DNA of 64,000 bases from assembly GCF_000348785.1 (NCBI RefSeq), contig NC_020520.1, positions 2,666,001-2,730,000 on the forward strand, in the 5' to 3' direction. The first letter of the stretch is position 1. Each line of letters opens with the position of its first letter. The translations under genes and the position numbers were made by a program. Of this stretch, positions 8,757 through 15,864 are shown in pieces. The notes below the pieces were generated by a model that was given only the letters and a program-made list of their open reading frames with translations, was not told the DNA's origin and did no database searches. The DNA comes from Ilumatobacter coccineus YM16-304. GTDB taxonomy: Bacteria > Actinomycetota > Acidimicrobiia > Acidimicrobiales > Ilumatobacteraceae.

Positions 8757-10430
8757 ATGGTCGACCGAACACCACACACCAGTGAGGCACTGGCCTCGGC
8801 GCCCGCTCCCGACGTGCAGGCGACGTTCTGCGCCACGCTGGTCGACGAGTGGCTGCGGCTCGGCGTGCGACATGCGGTGGTCGCTCCAGGATCTCGCTCG
8901 ACACCGATGGCGTTGGCACTCGCAGCTCGTTCCGAGATCGCGATCCACGTCGTCCACGACGAGCGGGTCGCCGGTTTCGTGGCCCTCGGACTCGGCCTCG
9001 GCGGTTCACCCGCACTCCTGCTGTGCACCAGCGGAACGGCGGCGGCCAACTTCTTCCCGGCGGTGGTCGAGGCCGGGCTGTCGGCCGTACCGATGATCGT
9101 GCTCACCGCCGACCGCCCCGAGGAACTCCGCAACGTCGGCGCTCCGCAGACGATCGACCAGATCGAGTTGTACGGCTCGCACGTTCGCTGGTTCCACGAC
9201 CCCGACGTACCGGTCGCGGCGTCGTTCGACTCCTGGCGTCCGCTCGCCGGTCAGGCGTGGCTGCACGCCCAGGCGGGACCCGTGCAGCTCAACCTGCCGT
9301 TCCGCGAGCCGCTGGTCGGCACACCCTTGGCGCTGCCCGATCCGATGACCGCTCCCAGTACGCCCGAGCCGACCCTCGAATCCCACGCGGCCCCGGCCGA
9401 TTTCGATCGACAGCGTGGCGTCATCCTGGTCGGGGGAGCGAGCGGCGTCGATCCCGACGACGTCGCCAGGCTCCACCAGATGACGCAGTGGCCGATCATC
9501 GCCGATGCGATGTCGGCGATGCGCCACCTCGACGGCGCGATCAGCACGGCCGATGCGTTGCTGCGCCACGAGCGCTTCGCCGCCGACCACGCTCCCGACG
9601 TGATCGTTCGAGTCGGTCGACCAGCCAGTTCGAAGGTGCTGGCACAGTGGAGCGGTCGCGACGGCATCACCATGGTGCAGGTCGGCGGACCGGGTCGTAT
9701 CGACCCCGACCACAACGTCAGCGCGGTGTGCTCGATGGCCACGCTGCTCGATGCCGCACCCACCGGGGCCACGGGCACGACCTGGCTCACCCGCTGGCGG
9801 CGCGCCGACGAGCGAGCCGGCGCAGCGATCGCCCAGGCGCTCACGACCGAATCGACGCTCAGCGAGCCGGGGGTCGCACGGTGTGTTGCCGATCACCTTC
9901 CCGCCGACGCCGGGCTCACGGTGGCGTCGTCGATGCCGGTGCGCGACCTCGAATGGTTCGGCGGTCGGCAGGCACGTTGTCACTGCAATCGCGGGGCCAA
10001 CGGCATCGACGGTGTGATGTCGACCGCGGTCGGGCGGGCGCTCGAGTCGGGTCGGCCCGAATTCGTCCTCATCGGAGATTTCGCGTTCGTCCACGACTCG
10101 AACGCGCTGGTCGCACTCGCAACTCGCCCGGCCGATCTGCGGGTCGTCGTGGTCGACAACGACGGCGGCGGCATCTTCTCGTTTCTGCCGCAGGCCACGG
10201 CCCTCGACCACGGCCGCTTCGAGCAGTTGTTCGGCACGCCGCTCGGTAGCGACGTCCTCGCGGTCGCGGCCGCTCACGGCCTCGCGACGGTCACGGCGAC
10301 CAGCCGCGACGAACTCGCTGCGCAGATGACTCAGCGGGGCCCGTGGGTCTGCCGGGTGCCCAGCGACCGCGCCGCCAACGTCGAGGTCCACGCCGCGCTG
10401 CACGCTGCGGCGACCGCCGCCCTCGACTGA
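8757..10430 (+). CDS. menD: SEPHCHC synthase (MenD)
   Basis: A 557-residue thiamine-diphosphate enzyme that joins isochorismate and 2-oxoglutarate in the first committed step of menaquinone synthesis. The N-terminal part shows the MenD pattern VVAPGSRSTPMALA with Glu69 in VHDERVAGF, the cofactor-activating glutamate. CTSGTAAANFFPAVVEA follows. The C-terminal ThDP/metal region is GDFAFVHDSNAL followed by VVVDNDGGGIFSFLPQ. The start is ATG 8757; a TTG three bases upstream is the alternative. It ends against a nested palindrome shared with the convergent menF. Confidence 0.96.
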   Translation: MVDRTPHTSEALASAPAPDVQATFCATLVDEWLRLGVRHAVVAPGSRSTPMALALAARSEIAIHVVHDERVAGFVALGLGLGGSPALLLCTSGTAAANFFPAVVEAGLSAVPMIVLTADRPEELRNVGAPQTIDQIELYGSHVRWFHDPDVPVAASFDSWRPLAGQAWLHAQAGPVQLNLPFREPLVGTPLALPDPMTAPSTPEPTLESHAAPADFDRQRGVILVGGASGVDPDDVARLHQMTQWPIIADAMSAMRHLDGAISTADALLRHERFAADHAPDVIVRVGRPASSKVLAQWSGRDGITMVQVGGPGRIDPDHNVSAVCSMATLLDAAPTGATGTTWLTRWRRADERAGAAIAQALTTESTLSEPGVARCVADHLPADAGLTVASSMPVRDLEWFGGRQARCHCNRGANGIDGVMSTAVGRALESGRPEFVLIGDFAFVHDSNALVALATRPADLRVVVVDNDGGGIFSFLPQATALDHGRFEQLFGTPLGSDVLAVAAAHGLATVTATSRDELAAQMTQRGPWVCRVPSDRAANVEVHAALHAAATAALD

Positions 10431-10468
10431 AGTTGGTGACAACGCTCCCGGAGCGATGCCACCAACTT
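10430..10468. terminator. Nested palindrome between convergent menD and menF; member of a repeat
   Basis: AAGTTGGTG (10430-10438) pairs with CACCAACTT (10460-10468). Inside it is a second perfect palindrome, CGCTCCCGGAGCG, at 10443-10455. The position between two converging genes suggests a two-way terminator. The inner 13-mer recurs at 62865-62877 with a GTTGGTG upstream there too, so this is also a dispersed element. Confidence 0.65.
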
Positions 10469-10471
10469 GCT

Positions 10472-11662
10472 TCACGGGCGGACGATGGCGGAGAGCATCG
10501 CTTGGAACTTGGCCTGGGTCTCGGCGAGTTCGGCGAGCGGCTCCGAGTCGGCGACGATGCCGCCGCCCGCGACGAGGCGGGCCGACCGTCGGTCGTCGGA
10601 GAACTCGGCGCAGCGAATGGCGACCGCCCAGGTGCCGTCGCCGTTTGCATCGACCCACCCGACGGTGCCGCCGTAGCGACCGCGCTCGAACCCCTCGACC
10701 GATCGGATCAACTCGATCGCCGCGTCGCGAGGGTGTCCGCCGAGCGCCGGCGTCGGGCACAGGGCCCGCACGAGTTCGACGACGGTGGGGCCCGGCTGCG
10801 AGAGCATGCCTTCCATCCGGGTGCCGAGGTGTTGGACGTTGGCGACCTTGACGATCGACGGCTCCGGCTCCCAGTCGAGATAGCTGGCCCAGGGCAGCAG
10901 TCGGTCGTGCACGTCGTCGATGACGACCCGGTGCTCGATCTGGTTCTTCTCGCTGGCTTGCAATTCTTCGGCCAGTCGGCGGTCGGTGTCGACGTCGCCC
11001 GAACGACGAGTGGTGCCGGCCAGCGGGTGTGACCGGACGACCGCGCCGTCGACCTCGACGAGGAGTTCGGGCGACGCTCCCACGAACCCGTCGATCGAGT
11101 ACCGGTAGCTCGATCCGAACGACGCCTTGAGACGACGGATCACCGCGTGCACGTCGATCGGCGTCGTCGACGACACGCGAATCGGTCGGGCGATGACGGC
11201 TTTGGTCAGTTCGCCTCCGCGCACGGCGTCACGTGCCGCTGTGACGGCGCGGAGGTAGACCTCCTCGTCGACGATCGACTCGATGGCCCACGAGGCACTG
11301 CTCGGCAGCGGGTCGGGTCTGGCGGCGAGCGCTGTCGCCACGTCGGCTCCGTCGATCGCCGTGACCCACGCCTGGTCGTGGCGTTTGACGACGACCACCT
11401 CGGGAACGATCAGCGAACCGTCGGCACCGGGAATGAACGGTACGTTGCCGAGGGCCAGCGGCGCCGCGTCGTCGACCGTGGAGTCGTGGTCGATCGAGGC
11501 GAGCAGGTCGACGGCGTCGTCGATGGCGACCCGAGCAGCGACGCCACGAGCAGCGAGGCCGACGCCGTCACGCACGAAGAGCATGCCGTCGCCGCCGGCG
11601 ACGTCGTTGAGGTCGGGGAGATGGTCGACGAACGCTGAGAGGGGGCGGGTGATCGCTCGCAC
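10472..11662 (-). CDS. menF: Isochorismate synthase (MenF)
   Basis: A 396-residue chorismate-binding enzyme that converts chorismate to isochorismate, feeding MenD. The catalytic C-terminal half shows HPLAGTTRRSGD, the SEKNQIEHRVVIDD block and GGHPRDAAIELIRSVEGFERG, all hallmarks of the family. Isochorismate synthases for siderophores look alike; the men context decides this call. The start is a GTG one base after the menG stop, so menG-menF form an operon with probable coupling. A slightly longer C-terminal reading is not possible. Confidence 0.93.
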   Translation of the reverse strand: MRAITRPLSAFVDHLPDLNDVAGGDGMLFVRDGVGLAARGVAARVAIDDAVDLLASIDHDSTVDDAAPLALGNVPFIPGADGSLIVPEVVVVKRHDQAWVTAIDGADVATALAARPDPLPSSASWAIESIVDEEVYLRAVTAARDAVRGGELTKAVIARPIRVSSTTPIDVHAVIRRLKASFGSSYRYSIDGFVGASPELLVEVDGAVVRSHPLAGTTRRSGDVDTDRRLAEELQASEKNQIEHRVVIDDVHDRLLPWASYLDWEPEPSIVKVANVQHLGTRMEGMLSQPGPTVVELVRALCPTPALGGHPRDAAIELIRSVEGFERGRYGGTVGWVDANGDGTWAVAIRCAEFSDDRRSARLVAGGGIVADSEPLAELAETQAKFQAMLSAIVRP

Positions 11663-11663
11663 G

Positions 11664-12392
11664 TCAGGAGCGGGTGCCGACCATGAGTTGGGTGAGTCCG
11701 CCGGTCAGCTGTTGATGGGTGGCGTCGGCGAAGCCGGCACGGTGCAGCATCGCGACCAGTTCGGCCGGCTCGGGCAGGTAGGCCACGCTCTTGGGGAGGT
11801 AGCTGTAGGCAGCCCCGTCGGAGAGCGCGGCGCCGATCTTGGGCACGATCTTGCCGAAGTAGATGTTGTTGCCGAAGCGCAGCACACGGTTGGGCGGCGT
11901 GCTCACGTCGAGGAGTGCGATGCGTCCACCGGGCTCGACCACGCGGGCGAGCTCGTGGAAGAACACGTCGAGGTCGAGCAGGTTGCGGAGGGCGAAGCCG
12001 CAGGTGACGCCGTCGACCGAGGCGTCGGGGACCGGCAACTTCAAGATGTCGGTCTGCACCCGAGGCACGCCCGAGCGGTCGGCCGCGAGCATGCCGTAGC
12101 TGAGGTCCATCGAGAACGGGCGCAGGCCCGCTGCGGCGAGGTCGATGCAGAGGTCACCGGTGCCGCTGGCGAGGTCGAGCACGGTCGATCCGGCCGGGAG
12201 TGCGAGTTGCTTGATCGCCTTCTTGCGCCAGCGAACGTCGAGCCGGAACGAGATGATCCGGTTCAGGCGGTCGTACTTCGGCGCGATCGCGTCGAACATG
12301 TCGCGCACCGCCGCGACCTTCTCCTCGCCTTCGGGAAGTTGTTCGGTGTCCCAGCGACGGGAGGCGGGTGCGGGCGTGTCGGAAGAGGCCAC
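11664..12392 (-). CDS. menG: Demethylmenaquinone methyltransferase (MenG/UbiE)
   Basis: A 242-residue SAM-dependent methyltransferase of the UbiE/COQ5 family, acting last in menaquinone synthesis. The signature MFDAIAPKYDRLNRIISF is near 32-49, the SAM loop VLDLASGTGDL near 70-80, and the later UbiE motif GFALRNL is intact. The start is GTG 12392, supported by a TATCCT box ending six bases upstream. It leads the menG-menF operon. Confidence 0.96.
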   Translation of the reverse strand: MASSDTPAPASRRWDTEQLPEGEEKVAAVRDMFDAIAPKYDRLNRIISFRLDVRWRKKAIKQLALPAGSTVLDLASGTGDLCIDLAAAGLRPFSMDLSYGMLAADRSGVPRVQTDILKLPVPDASVDGVTCGFALRNLLDLDVFFHELARVVEPGGRIALLDVSTPPNRVLRFGNNIYFGKIVPKIGAALSDGAAYSYLPKSVAYLPEPAELVAMLHRAGFADATHQQLTGGLTQLMVGTRS

Positions 12393-12398
12393 GCGTCG

Positions 12399-12404
12399 AG
12401 GATA
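12399..12404 (-). promoter_or_regulatory. -10 hexamer TATCCT for menG-menF
   Basis: On the minus strand TATCCT ends six bases before the GTG start of menG at 12392. There is no Shine-Dalgarno, so a leaderless GTG-initiated transcript is likely. Confidence 0.62.
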
Positions 12405-12410
12405 TGCCGG

Positions 12411-12989
12411 TCAGGCGGTCGCCGTACCCGGTTGGTCGTCGGGATCGGGTGCCGGCATCGGCGGTGGGTCGACGACACCAGATGCGGCTCGATCGACCTG
12501 TTCGATCTCGGCGCGTGCCTTGGCGAGTGCTTCGAGACGGATGTCGGCGGCCGACACCGCTTGTTCGAGCAACTCTTTCGAGTCGGCGACGGTGATACCG
12601 GTGATCATCGTGGCGATGGTGGCTTCGAGTTCGTCGACGTGTGCTTCGAGCGGGTCGATCGCCGCATCGCGGTGTGCGGCGGGCAGCGAGGCGGCAGCGA
12701 CGAGTCGTTCGTCGATGGCCAGGGCTTCGGCTTCGATGGAGTTCATCTGTGCCGCCAGTCCGAGTTCGACGAAGCGAGGGTTTTGGCGGGCTCCCTTGAC
12801 CGCGTCGCCGAGCCGTCGATGCAGCTTGGCTTCACGGCTGTGAGCGCCGGCCCAACTCGCCGGCGCCGGCGACTTCCGGCCGGGGACGACTTCGTTCTGT
12901 TTCGAGAACTCCTGTTTCGACCGGACGGCGAGCGCGACGCCGAAGCCGACCACGGCCACGACGGCGATGACGAGCAGCGTGGTGATCAC
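12411..12989 (-). CDS. Small membrane protein with cytoplasmic coiled coil (third gene of SPFH operon)
   Basis: A 192-residue protein I do not recognise. Residues ~3-20 form one hydrophobic segment (TTLLVIAVVAVVGFGVALAV), followed by a basic stretch, then a long charged helical region (~60-175) rich in Ala, Glu and Leu that looks like a coiled coil, and a Pro-rich tail. Its GTG start overlaps the TGA of the zinc-ribbon gene (GTGA), so it is almost certainly made together with that protein. It may scaffold or anchor the SPFH/zinc-ribbon partners at the membrane. Function is inferred only from context. Confidence 0.8.
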   Translation of the reverse strand: MITTLLVIAVVAVVGFGVALAVRSKQEFSKQNEVVPGRKSPAPASWAGAHSREAKLHRRLGDAVKGARQNPRFVELGLAAQMNSIEAEALAIDERLVAAASLPAAHRDAAIDPLEAHVDELEATIATMITGITVADSKELLEQAVSAADIRLEALAKARAEIEQVDRAASGVVDPPPMPAPDPDDQPGTATA

Positions 12990-14263
12990 GGTGAGTCGCC
13001 TCCTCCGGCAGCACTGACGGCAACGGCGATCAGGATCACCACCAACAGTGCGAGCGCGATGGCGGTGATGATCTTGACCTTGCTGTACGGGCGAGCGCCG
13101 TGGACTTCGCCGGTGACACCGTTGATGTACACCTGGAACGGTCGGCCGTCGTAGATCACGGTGAGCAGCCAGAGCGGCAGCAGCATGTGCTTGTAGGTCA
13201 TCTCGCGCCAGTTGATGTTCATCGACGAGATGCGTTGCTGATCGCCGCCGATGTCGCGTCGCACGGTGGCGCGGATGTCGTTCTCCATGATGGAGGTTGC
13301 TTCGCCGAGGCATTCTTCGACGTCGTGGTCGTAGGTGCGGGCGAGGTGACCGGCGGCGAACTCGGCGGAGTACGGCTTGGCCGTTTCGGTCGGCCAGGGC
13401 TCGAGTTTGTCGATGCGCTTCTTCTCGAACCCCGTGTTGGCGAGGATGGGGATGTCGTCGAACACGTTGCCGACGACGCCGCTGACGTGATGCCAGGTGG
13501 TGTAGGTCTCGGTGCGGCGGTTGTCGCCGTGGCCGACCGTGCGGGTGCGGGTGATGCCGCGTTGTCCGGAGTAGTGGGTCTGGGTGTCGGCGTCGTACGT
13601 GAAGTACGCCATGTAGACGCTCTGGAACGAACCGGTGCGGTTGTAGGTCTTGAACTCCGACGGGGCGAACCAGCGGCCGTTGATCCACTTGTCGATGAGG
13701 TCTTCGGCCGACTTCTGGTCGACGGAGAAGGGGAGCACCGCGTCGACGGGGAGTCGTTCGGGAGCGGCGTGGACGTCGTCACGTTGGATCGGCGTGGCGC
13801 AGTACGGGCACTTGTTCGCCGTGAGGCTGCCGGTGAACGTGGTGTGTCCACCGCAGTTCTGGCAGACGATCTCCTTCTCGTCGGTGAGGAAGTTGGCGGA
13901 GCGCTGCATCTTGCCCTGCCGCACGAGGGCGAGCGCTTCGCGCAGGTCGCGCTCTTTGACGTCGCCGTCGACGTCGACGAGTTCGTGGGTGTTGCCGCAG
14001 TGCTGGCACTTGAGCATCTGGGTCGGGATGTCGAAGTGGAGTTCGCCGCCGCACGCTTCGCACGGATAGGTGCGCGAGGCCTGCGTCTCGTGCTTGAGCG
14101 CCATCGAGTGTTGCTCGGAGCCCTTGCGGAGCGCTTCGGCGGGGTCGAAGGCCCCGCTGGCGTCGTCGGCCGGGGGCGCCGCCTGGGCTCCGGGGTCGGG
14201 GAGCGGCGGGGGTGCCGAGGCGTTCGGGTCGGGGGGAGGTGGTGGTTGCGGTGCGTCGCTCAC
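12986..14263 (-). CDS. Double zinc-ribbon membrane protein (YdjG-like)
   Basis: A 425-residue protein. The N-terminus (1-60) is Pro-rich. Two zinc ribbons follow: CEACGG...CQHCG and CQNCGG...CPYC, in the region ~70-150, of the TFIIB type. The middle ~160-390 holds a conserved domain with many aromatic residues and a WxxxxYKHMLLPLWLL segment, and a C-terminal membrane helix lies at ~397-418. It resembles proteins such as Bacillus YdjG, which are encoded beside SPFH proteins and help hold PspA-type stress proteins at the membrane. Start GTG is four bases after the SPFH stop. The older label helicase-like for such proteins comes only from the zinc ribbons and is not supported here. Confidence 0.85.
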   Translation of the reverse strand: MSDAPQPPPPPDPNASAPPPLPDPGAQAAPPADDASGAFDPAEALRKGSEQHSMALKHETQASRTYPCEACGGELHFDIPTQMLKCQHCGNTHELVDVDGDVKERDLREALALVRQGKMQRSANFLTDEKEIVCQNCGGHTTFTGSLTANKCPYCATPIQRDDVHAAPERLPVDAVLPFSVDQKSAEDLIDKWINGRWFAPSEFKTYNRTGSFQSVYMAYFTYDADTQTHYSGQRGITRTRTVGHGDNRRTETYTTWHHVSGVVGNVFDDIPILANTGFEKKRIDKLEPWPTETAKPYSAEFAAGHLARTYDHDVEECLGEATSIMENDIRATVRRDIGGDQQRISSMNINWREMTYKHMLLPLWLLTVIYDGRPFQVYINGVTGEVHGARPYSKVKIITAIALALLVVILIAVAVSAAGGGDSP

Positions 14264-14267
14264 TGCG

Positions 14268-15461
14268 TCACTCCGTCGGCGGTGTCGGCGGCACCGGGGG
14301 CGGCGTCGGCGAGGTGGGCGGCATCGGCGGCGGGGCGGAGAACATCGCCTGGAGTTCGGGGACGGTCTGGGCCGGCGCCCATCCGGCCATGCCTTCGGCC
14401 CAGACGAGGGTCTGGCCGGTGACCTGTCCGCCCTGGATGCCGGACTGCATCTGGGCCATGTTGTACGGGCCGCCGGCGTTGCCGCCGTGGTCGACGTGGA
14501 ACATGCGCTGTCCGGGCAGCGGCGGGGGAGCGCCACCGGGTGCGGCGGCGGGTGCGGCCTGTTGCGGTGCCTGCTGTCCCATCCCGCCCATCTGGTTGGC
14601 CATCTGTCCGGCCATGGCGACGCCCATGCCCATCTGCATCATGTCGCCCATGACGGAGCCGCCTTCGTTCTCGGCGGCGGCGAGCATCGCGTCGGCGGCT
14701 TGCGCCTGCTGGTACTTGTTGAGGTCGACGTTCTCGACGAAGCCGGACGCTTCGACGCCCTTGGCGACGCCTCGTGTCATCGCCTGGGTGATCTCGTCGG
14801 GCAACGAGATGTTCATGGTGATGTCGGGGATGGCGAGTCCGAACTCGTCGTCGACGCGCTCTTCGACGAACTCGCGGAGCTTGCCCGACAGTGCGACCTG
14901 TTGGCCTTGCAGGTCGATGGCGCCGAGGCCGGTCTCCATGACCATGTCGGAGAACGCCATGGAGATGACGCGGCGGAGCAGTTCGGTGATCTCGTCGGCT
15001 TCGACGGCGGAGTCGGTGCCGATGACTTCCTTGAGGAAGATCTCGACGTCTTCGATCTTGACGACGCAGAGGCCGTTGGCGCGGACCTGGACCATCTTGA
15101 AGTCGGGGTCGCGAACGGTGACGGGTTGCGGGGTGCCCCACCGGATGTCGGTGACGGGGCGGGTGTTGATGAAGTAGACCTCGCTGCGGAACGGGCTGTC
15201 GAAGCCGTGTTTCCAGCCTTGGAGGGTCGAGAGGATGGGGAGGTTCTCGGACTTCAGCTCATAGTGACCGGGTTCGAACTGGTCGGCGAGCGCTCCGCGG
15301 TAGACGAAGACGGCTTTCTGGCCTTCGCGCACGATGAGTTGTGCGCCGTTCTTGATCTCGTTCTGGTAGCGCGGGAAGCGCCAGGCGAGGGTGGAACGCG
15401 AGTCGTCCATCCACTCGATGATGTCGACGAGTTCGCCTTTGATCTTGTCGAAGAGGCCCAT
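14268..15461 (-). CDS. SPFH-domain protein with C-terminal GYF_2 domain (YdjI-like)
   Basis: A 397-residue protein starting MGLFDKIKGELVDIIEW. Residues ~1-230 form an SPFH (flotillin/stomatin-like) domain of the YdjI or virion-core-protein-like group. A Met/Gln/Gly-rich linker (~240-305, with MMQMGMGVAMAGQMANQMGG) follows, then a GYF_2-type domain around 315-365 with GPYNMAQMQ and VWAEGMAGW, and a Pro-rich tail. It has no membrane helix, so it should associate with membranes as an oligomer. GYF domains bind proline-rich peptides, and the downstream zinc-ribbon partner begins with just such a segment. An AAAGG Shine-Dalgarno precedes the ATG. It is the first gene of a three-gene operon. Confidence 0.88.
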   Translation of the reverse strand: MGLFDKIKGELVDIIEWMDDSRSTLAWRFPRYQNEIKNGAQLIVREGQKAVFVYRGALADQFEPGHYELKSENLPILSTLQGWKHGFDSPFRSEVYFINTRPVTDIRWGTPQPVTVRDPDFKMVQVRANGLCVVKIEDVEIFLKEVIGTDSAVEADEITELLRRVISMAFSDMVMETGLGAIDLQGQQVALSGKLREFVEERVDDEFGLAIPDITMNISLPDEITQAMTRGVAKGVEASGFVENVDLNKYQQAQAADAMLAAAENEGGSVMGDMMQMGMGVAMAGQMANQMGGMGQQAPQQAAPAAAPGGAPPPLPGQRMFHVDHGGNAGGPYNMAQMQSGIQGGQVTGQTLVWAEGMAGWAPAQTVPELQAMFSAPPPMPPTSPTPPPVPPTPPTE

Positions 15462-15587
15462 GAGGTCCGCCTTTCTTGCATGTGAGGTTCACACTGCGTC
15501 GTGTTGTGCTTCGGTATCCGAAGTCCTGCTCAGACCCTAGATGACGACCCCGAACCAATGCCGCAATTTCCACCCCACCCAGCCCCC

Positions 15588-15628
15588 CGACCTGGTTATT
15601 TCCATCCCGGATGAAAATAACCAGGTCG
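15588..15628. terminator. Long AT-rich hairpin between acyl-CoA synthetase and SPFH operon
   Basis: CGACCTGGTTATTT (15588-15601) pairs perfectly with AAATAACCAGGTCG (15615-15628). The inner bases CATCC/GGATG extend the stem after one C-A mismatch, leaving almost no loop. The stem contains an AT block that stands out in this high-GC sequence. No T-run follows on either strand, so a classical intrinsic terminator is not certain; a processing site or repeat remnant is possible. Confidence 0.55.
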
Positions 15629-15680
15629 AGAAACGAGAGGGGGAAGGCCTTCGGCGAGAAGCGTCCAGCCGAGTAACGGC

Positions 15681-15764
15681 CGGCCGGCGCAGTGAGCGCC
15701 AGCGAGCAAGCCTGGCTCGCTGCTCACCGCAGTGAGGTGGCGACCGACGAGGTGGGTGCAGCGA
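15681..15764. repeat. 84-bp direct repeat, copy 1 (GAGCGCCAGCGAGCAAG family)
   Basis: This copy is matched by the one at 15781-15864 with three mismatches; the period is exactly 100 bases. The core contains GTGAGCGCCAGCGAGC ... GCTCGCTGCTCAC, which folds into a hairpin with a three-base bulge. Related cores occur at 62659-62972. Confidence 0.85.
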
Positions 15765-15780
15765 AGGATGTTGCGCCTGC

Positions 15781-15864
15781 CGGCCGGCGCCGTGAGCGCC
15801 AGCGAGCAAGCCTGGCTCGCTGCTCACCGCAGTGAGGTGGCGATCTACGAGGTGGGTGCAGCGA
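15781..15864. repeat. 84-bp direct repeat, copy 2, overlapping the acyl-CoA synthetase 3' end
   Basis: The second copy of the repeat at 15681. Its last 20 bases (15845-15864) encode the final residues and the TAG stop of the acyl-CoA synthetase. In copy 1 a change at the corresponding position removes that stop, which shows that the duplicated block includes the old gene end. Confidence 0.85.

Larger units (their letters stand above)
15462..15844. other. Intergenic region with a strong hairpin and tandem repeats
   Basis: This 383-base gap lies between the 3' end of an acyl-CoA synthetase gene and the SPFH operon, both on the minus strand. It holds the likely SPFH promoter region (15462-15540), an AT-rich hairpin (15588-15628) and two copies of an 84-bp repeat spaced 100 bases apart (15681-15864). 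I see no convincing gene; a 64-codon frame at 15541-15735 runs through the hairpin and the repeat. Confidence 0.7.

Noticed and set aside
12411-13688. A 425-codon frame reading through the zinc-ribbon gene into the coiled-coil gene
   Set aside because: Only its last 192 codons have plausible composition; the rest is Arg/His-rich shadow. The GTG at 12989 with its GTGA overlap explains the true start.
15541-15735. A 64-codon frame in the repeat-bearing gap
   Set aside because: It runs through a hairpin and a tandem repeat, with no ribosome site, -10 box or domain.
15681-15864. Possible CRISPR-like array
   Set aside because: Only two copies 84 bases long with a 16-base gap, and no cas genes nearby; the unit is far too long.
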